NCBI GenBank assembly: GCA_036874045.1
Contig: CM072336.1
Span: forward strand, 9,142,501 to 9,206,500
Reading direction: 5' to 3'
Source of the DNA: Cymodocea nodosa
Lineage: Eukaryota > Streptophyta > Magnoliopsida > Alismatales > Cymodoceaceae
Length of the DNA: 64,000 nt
Shown: positions 59,220-64,000 of the stretch, one piece after another
How positions within the stretch are numbered: position 1 is the first letter of the stretch
How the letters are laid out: each line of letters begins with the position of its first letter
Translations under genes and position numbers: made by a program
The notes under the pieces: generated by a model
Seen by the model: the letters and a program-made list of their open reading frames with translations, nothing else
Databases searched by the model: none
What the model was told of the DNA's origin: nothing

Positions 59220-60684
59220 CACTTGACAAAGATTCAAAACCACTGCAACCTTTGGAAAATAAAATTGAAAACCTTCGAAAAACATTCTAAAAAATTTTAA
59301 AACTTTGCAAACATGTTCTACACTCACAATACTTACAAAACAAAAAACAAGATTAAGAAGTGACGAACAAGTAGATACAATTAGAACAAATGCTATAAAC
59401 ATTCTGGAAATCTGGGAAACAAAAACTTGCATTCACAAAATATACAATCACATTCATTCACACTATACACATGATACAAAACCATTCTTTATATCAACTA
59501 ACATCAAATAGTATATAAAACATTTAAACCAAAGATTCATGCATGAAATTTCATTCCTCAACATTTTCAAATCATATACATATCAAATTTCAGAATATAA
59601 AAAACTAGTATGAGGATCTCTCCTTTCCATCATACCTTTAAATCTTCCACTTTTCCTCAAGCATTTGAACCTTATTTGATGATGAACCACTTCGATCCAC
59701 TCCACTACAAGGTTGTCACCACTTGTAGATCACATCCAAAGGGAACTGCCTATGATTGCTTTGAAGAAAAGAGGTTGCACGCCCTCTTGCTTGCTTCAAA
59801 AGTCACAACTCTTGATTTTCAGCTTTTCACCTCAAGAAAAATGCTTCCTATACACTATCCTTCGTTGATCACATCCAAAGCTCTTCAAGGAGACCCAAGC
59901 ATGGCTCCTCTCCACCAAACATCCTTGAATCCCAGCCATGGAGTTCCTTATGTTTGTGATTGCATCCAAAAAGAGGAAGGAGGTTGCCAATGGGGGAGGA
60001 AGACGCCCAAGCTCACCTTCCTTTGGAGAAATGTTTGTTCAAACCTTGAGAAGAGAGGAGAAGACACTGAATTTGAGCTAAAACTTGGAGGATGGTCGGT
60101 TGCTACTATGGTGCACGAATTTGGAAGGAGGAGATGGGCCTAGGGTTGAGTGGCCAAGTACTTTACATAGTCTAAACTTTTGTTACTTGATCTCTAATAA
60201 GTTACATCTAATGGCCCATTTTTTTCCTTTTTGATCCACCTTGATTTCATGCTTTCTTGATCTATAAAACTCAAAACCAAGTTAGATGCACATATACATT
60301 GAATATAAATCATATGATGCAAATATAGTACACATGCATGCATGAGTTGCCATATATGGAAAGTTGCCAAATTAGGAAGGTTTTAGTCCACAACTTCATG
60401 TGATACATGAATTACTTGAGGTTCTTTAGTTAATATCATATTTATGTGATTTGGCAATCATACAACCCATATAAAGTCATACATTGAAGAATTATAAGAA
60501 TCATATCTAATACAGGGGCTATTGACTAGGTGTTTAATTGATAATGGATAAATTTGTACATTATCAACTATTTAATCCCTAATTCATGCATATGTCTAAA
60601 AATATGATTTGCATGTAATTCCACATTAGAACATATATATTTTCAACTTATAATCCTTAACATGCATGAATTAACATATATAAA
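59220..60684. other. Unassigned segment with a GC-richer 177-codon frame
   Basis: 59,610-60,143 is an open plus frame, richer in GC than its surroundings. It has no signal peptide and no motif I recognise. Such islands are often LTR or transposon interior, and I do not call it a gene. 60,180-60,680 is AT-rich with several CATGCATG and ATATAT words. Confidence 0.45.
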
Positions 60685-61848
60685 ATGCACAAATTGATAC
60701 TTTACATAGACATAGAGTTTATGAATTTTGAGGATATATCATCTGAAGAGGAATGTATAAATATTATTCCTCTTACTGTATCTCCAATAGTTGTGAATAA
60801 TTTTCGGTACTGTTGTTTACTTCAAATTATATATATTTGGTTGTCTTTTACAATATACATGTTATTTGTTTATAATTGTATATAGTCAGCAAAATGTACA
60901 ATTATAGATAGAATATCATACTGCTGATGTCTCAAATATAGAAAATACAAACATACAAGATATTCTTAAGCTAGAAATTGGCATAGTGTATTTTCAAATA
61001 AGGAGAAACTTGTTATGAATAGATACAATAAATTGATAGTTTTATAGAAATACTTGTTGCTAATACACTTATTCACATAGAAAATATTGATAGTGACATA
61101 CACATGACAGTTGCTGAATCAGTTGAAGATATTATTGATATGACAATTGTAGACATTTTGGAAATTCATACAAAAATTGAAACAAATTTTGACAATTCTG
61201 AAAGATCTAACAATATAGCTACTAATGACAATATGAGTCTTAGATCAAAAGAATCACATGATAGGAAAATTTCAAATTTTGAATAGAATTTAGAAAATAA
61301 CACACTTTTATGGTTCAGAAATAGATTATGTTATGAGAAATTTCAAACTTATAAAACTTTTTAGTTTTATATGTTAGAGTAGTTAAGTTTGAAGGAATGA
61401 TAGACATACAAGAAATGTTTGAATTCCAAGGGTTGTTGACATTGCTTCCACAATAGCCAAACGATTTATCACTTCCGGACATTGTAAATTATTTTTACTT
61501 AAATTTAATAGTGATAGAAGATATTCTTGTTTCGAATATTAAAAAATTAGATATTCACTTAGCTCAACAATTATTGCATGAAGTATTTGGTTTGAAAAAT
61601 GAAGGAGTTAGAATATTAGAACGAAAACAAGTTTATCAATTGAGATGAGACATTAAACAATTAGCAAAGTATCTTGATGCCAATAGTGAGTTAGGATTGT
61701 TAAATGATTTAAATGGCCAAACTAGATTTATTGCAAAGATATTGCATACTTTAATTTTTTAGAAGTTTGGTCATGGAGCTGAAGTTGATAGATGTCTTTA
61801 TTCAACGTATGCCTTGATAAATCATATACAGGTGAACTAGTATGATGT
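60685..61848 (+). pseudogene. Third-ORF remnant of a plus-strand Athila-like element, left part
   Basis: The plus-strand translation has an acidic stretch with FEDISSEEE (60,720-60,750), a second acidic frame (61,104-61,286), then from 61,400 IQEMFEFQGLLTLLP, NYFYLNL, LLHEVFGLKNEGV and LNDLNGQTRFIAKIL. This matches in order the C-terminal half of the third ORF at 28,959-28,606. Stops occur throughout. It is cut at GATGT by a solo LTR and resumes after it. Confidence 0.65.
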
Positions 61849-63488
61849 TGTCTTGTTAGCTTAAGTGTATTTTTTTATAAGTAATAAGCAATTTCACGAA
61901 TAAGATTTAATTTTGGTAACTTAGTTCGTTAAATTGACTACAAATACACAACATCTATTGTATAAGTATGCAAAAACAAGTCGAACCCATAGGGAATGGT
62001 TGAAATTAATTTGACTGTTTAAATTTTCATAGCCAGAGTTTAGTGTATACTACAATTTGCTCACTTGGTTGATTTATTGTTAACTCAATGAACTAAGTTC
62101 GTGGAGTTACTATTAACTCAATGGACTACCCTTATTGAGTTACAGTTAACTCAATGAGCTCTTTGGTAACTTCCTATTAATATTATTGATTGTAGAAGAA
62201 TATAGCCATCCATTGGGCAATTCTATATATTGCAAACATCTTTTACACTCTTCAAATGCTATTTTATATTAGATTTATCACTAATCAATTCTAGCATTCA
62301 AATATTCCAAATAGTAAACAAATCAGTCATGGTTTTAGAGATTTATACTAATTATTTTCTATATTAAATCATATGATTTTGTATTAACTGAAATATGATA
62401 AACACAAAACATTTAAACAAACACATACGATACAAACATAGATTTTGATAAACATAATGATGTAAATGTAAACATATATTGGTTTTTATTTTTGTTTTGT
62501 TCCTCAAGATGAACGATTCATGAAAGGTAAAATTCTCTATTGATAATAAAAGAAATTTTTGTCACTACATGCGACACGATTATACCTTTGAAAAGTTAAT
62601 CACTTATTGTCAAATGCTCCTCTCCCTATTAGATTGCGAATTTAGACTTTTGTAAGTTGATCTCTTCTTCAGCATAACAACATCAACCCGAAACCAAGAC
62701 TAGAAATTTTACTATCTTTTGAGAGATGATTCAATGCTTGGTGAAAATGTCCTTCCTTTCTATGATGTAATCAATCCTCACAATGGTTGTTAGTCACTTT
62801 GTTTTGCTCGAAATTGACCCGACATCTAGAAAGTATTCTCATAGACCTCCGATGGATGGTGGTATTAGTGGGAGCTCAAGAAACATTCGACGCTTTCTAT
62901 AGTGAGCATAGTTCTCCCCCACCCCCTTACCTTTCTTCGTTCTTTCTCCTTTTCTTTTATATTTCTTTCTCGTAATAACTACTTCCGCCTAAATCACTAG
63001 TTAGATTTCCTTCATTCATATCAACAATGGTAATTACTTCTTCATTTCATGATTGAGATCATGGCATGGTTCATGCAATGTAGTTTCCTTCGAATTTTCG
63101 ACAACTACTCACAATTGAATATTAAAAAATAACTAGTTCGTGGAGTTAGTGTAGCTCAATGGACTTACTTCGTTGACTTATCTATTAACTTAACGAACCT
63201 ACCTCATAGAGTTACAACTTTAACTCAACGGACTCATTCAGTTCTATAGTATAACAAAATAATTACATATATAACATTTAACACTTAATATGTAAAAGAA
63301 ATAATTTCTAATCATACTTAAATAATACTTAATTAACTACTAATTCTTCTAATTTATGCACATTCTTTAATTAATACTTATAATTGTATAATTGTAACAT
63401 AATGACTTAATTCTCATATAATAAACTAAATATTATGAAATTGACCATTCATTAACTGCTAATATTATGCATAATTTCATTCTAAATA
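61849..63488 (-). mobile_element. Gypsy solo LTR with target duplication (1,640 bp)
   Basis: Runs from TGTCTTGTTAGC to CATTCTAAATA, homologous to 37,202-39,186. GATGT flanks it on both sides (61,844-61,848 and 63,489-63,493). Removing it and one GATGT restores the flanking reading frame. It has modules at 62,085-62,160 and 63,130-63,235. It lacks the G-box-rich part present in the longer copies. Confidence 0.85.
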
Positions 63489-63493
63489 GATGT

Positions 63494-64000
63494 CTTTATT
63501 TATCATATTCTGAATTTGTAGAGTAAACTATTCTTCGGTAATGCAATTTTGAGAATTGTGGCAAGTTAAATAGATATTACACTTTGGCCACAAAAAAGGA
63601 TGAAATCAAGATATTTCTCTGCAAAAGAATTACATAAATACTAGGAAATAGATCCACTTGATATTCGACATAAATAGTAAGATCATTATCAAGAACCACC
63701 ACAATAGCAAGCACAACAACAACAACCAACAGAACAGTCATACCAACAAAAAATAACAACAAACAACATTTAGAAGAATAACATTTTACAAATAGACATA
63801 CAGAATAGATACAACAACTTCCACAAGTCCAAACTATAGACTTAGGTCAAGAAATAATTAATCAAGTAAACAAAGTTAGTATAGAAATAGCACAAAAAAT
63901 TTCAAGCACTCTGTTAGATATATTTAGAAGACAAGGGTTGTGAGAGAAAATAAAAATAAATTATGTATTAAATGAAATCATTGATTGTAATTTGTTACCA
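63494..64000 (+). pseudogene. Third-ORF remnant, right part, running off the window
   Basis: Continues the frame broken at 61,848 (NWYDV then FIYHILN, corresponding to INWSVVFISKLRI in the copy at 28.6 kb). Further on are a Gln-rich stretch (about 63,705-63,750) and a helical segment with LGQEIINQVNKVSIEIAQK (63,840-63,895). The sequence ends with the window. Confidence 0.6.

Noticed and set aside
1-64000. tRNA, rRNA or organelle DNA insertions
   Set aside because: No tRNA cloverleaf consensus or rRNA signature was seen by eye; the only tRNA-like matches are the short primer sites.

Overview
The window looks like a gene-poor, AT-rich, repeat-dense interval of a flowering-plant nuclear genome. 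The evidence is plant-type LTR retrotransposons (Athila/Tat-like Ty3/gypsy with a tRNA-Asp-type primer site, and Ty1/copia with initiator tRNA-Met-type primer sites and Sirevirus-like gag), a plant-type LINE, F-box sequences, and one spliced secreted cysteine-rich peptide gene. I cannot place the species. Most long open frames are decayed transposon proteins, and many of their stop codons can be explained by single C-to-T or G-to-A changes, as expected of old methylated repeats.

Layout. 1-3.4 kb: AT-rich, no recognisable gene. 3.4-4.95 kb: LINE reverse-transcriptase remnant (+). 4.98-9.5 kb: gypsy leader and LTR (minus orientation), a copia LTR piece, then an AT-rich motif array. 9.85-14.2 kb: F-box fragment, left arm of a long inverted repeat, degenerate Myb/SANT-like ORF. 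14.2-17.8 kb: first copy of a duplicated segment holding an AT-rich array and a deleted copia. 17.8-19.6 kb: LTR with a 128-bp tandem array. 19.6-21.5 kb: Sirevirus-like copia remnant ended by a foldback MITE. 21.9-22.4 kb: the only convincing intact host gene, an 8-cysteine secreted peptide. 22.6-23.4 kb: right arm of the inverted repeat.

24.2-39.2 kb is a long minus-strand gypsy domain. Read from the right it holds an LTR, primer site, gag tail, protease, RT and RNase H (interrupted by an internal LTR fragment), integrase, a third ORF, then a separate gag followed by an F-box gene. 39.2-45.7 kb is the second copy of the duplicated copia segment. 47.6-56.5 kb is a second gypsy copy with two nested solo LTRs, each with a 5-bp target duplication. 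56.5-59.2 kb is the LTR, primer site and gag of a plus-strand copia. 60.7-64.0 kb is a plus-strand third-ORF remnant split by another solo LTR.

The most striking recurring structure is a short inverted-repeat module built as CG-N4-GTTA / TAAC-N4-CG. It occurs as alternating-arm arrays in LTRs of both gypsy and copia families (with family-specific N4 cores) and as compact cassettes between ORFs in the gypsy domain, including on both sides of the F-box gene.
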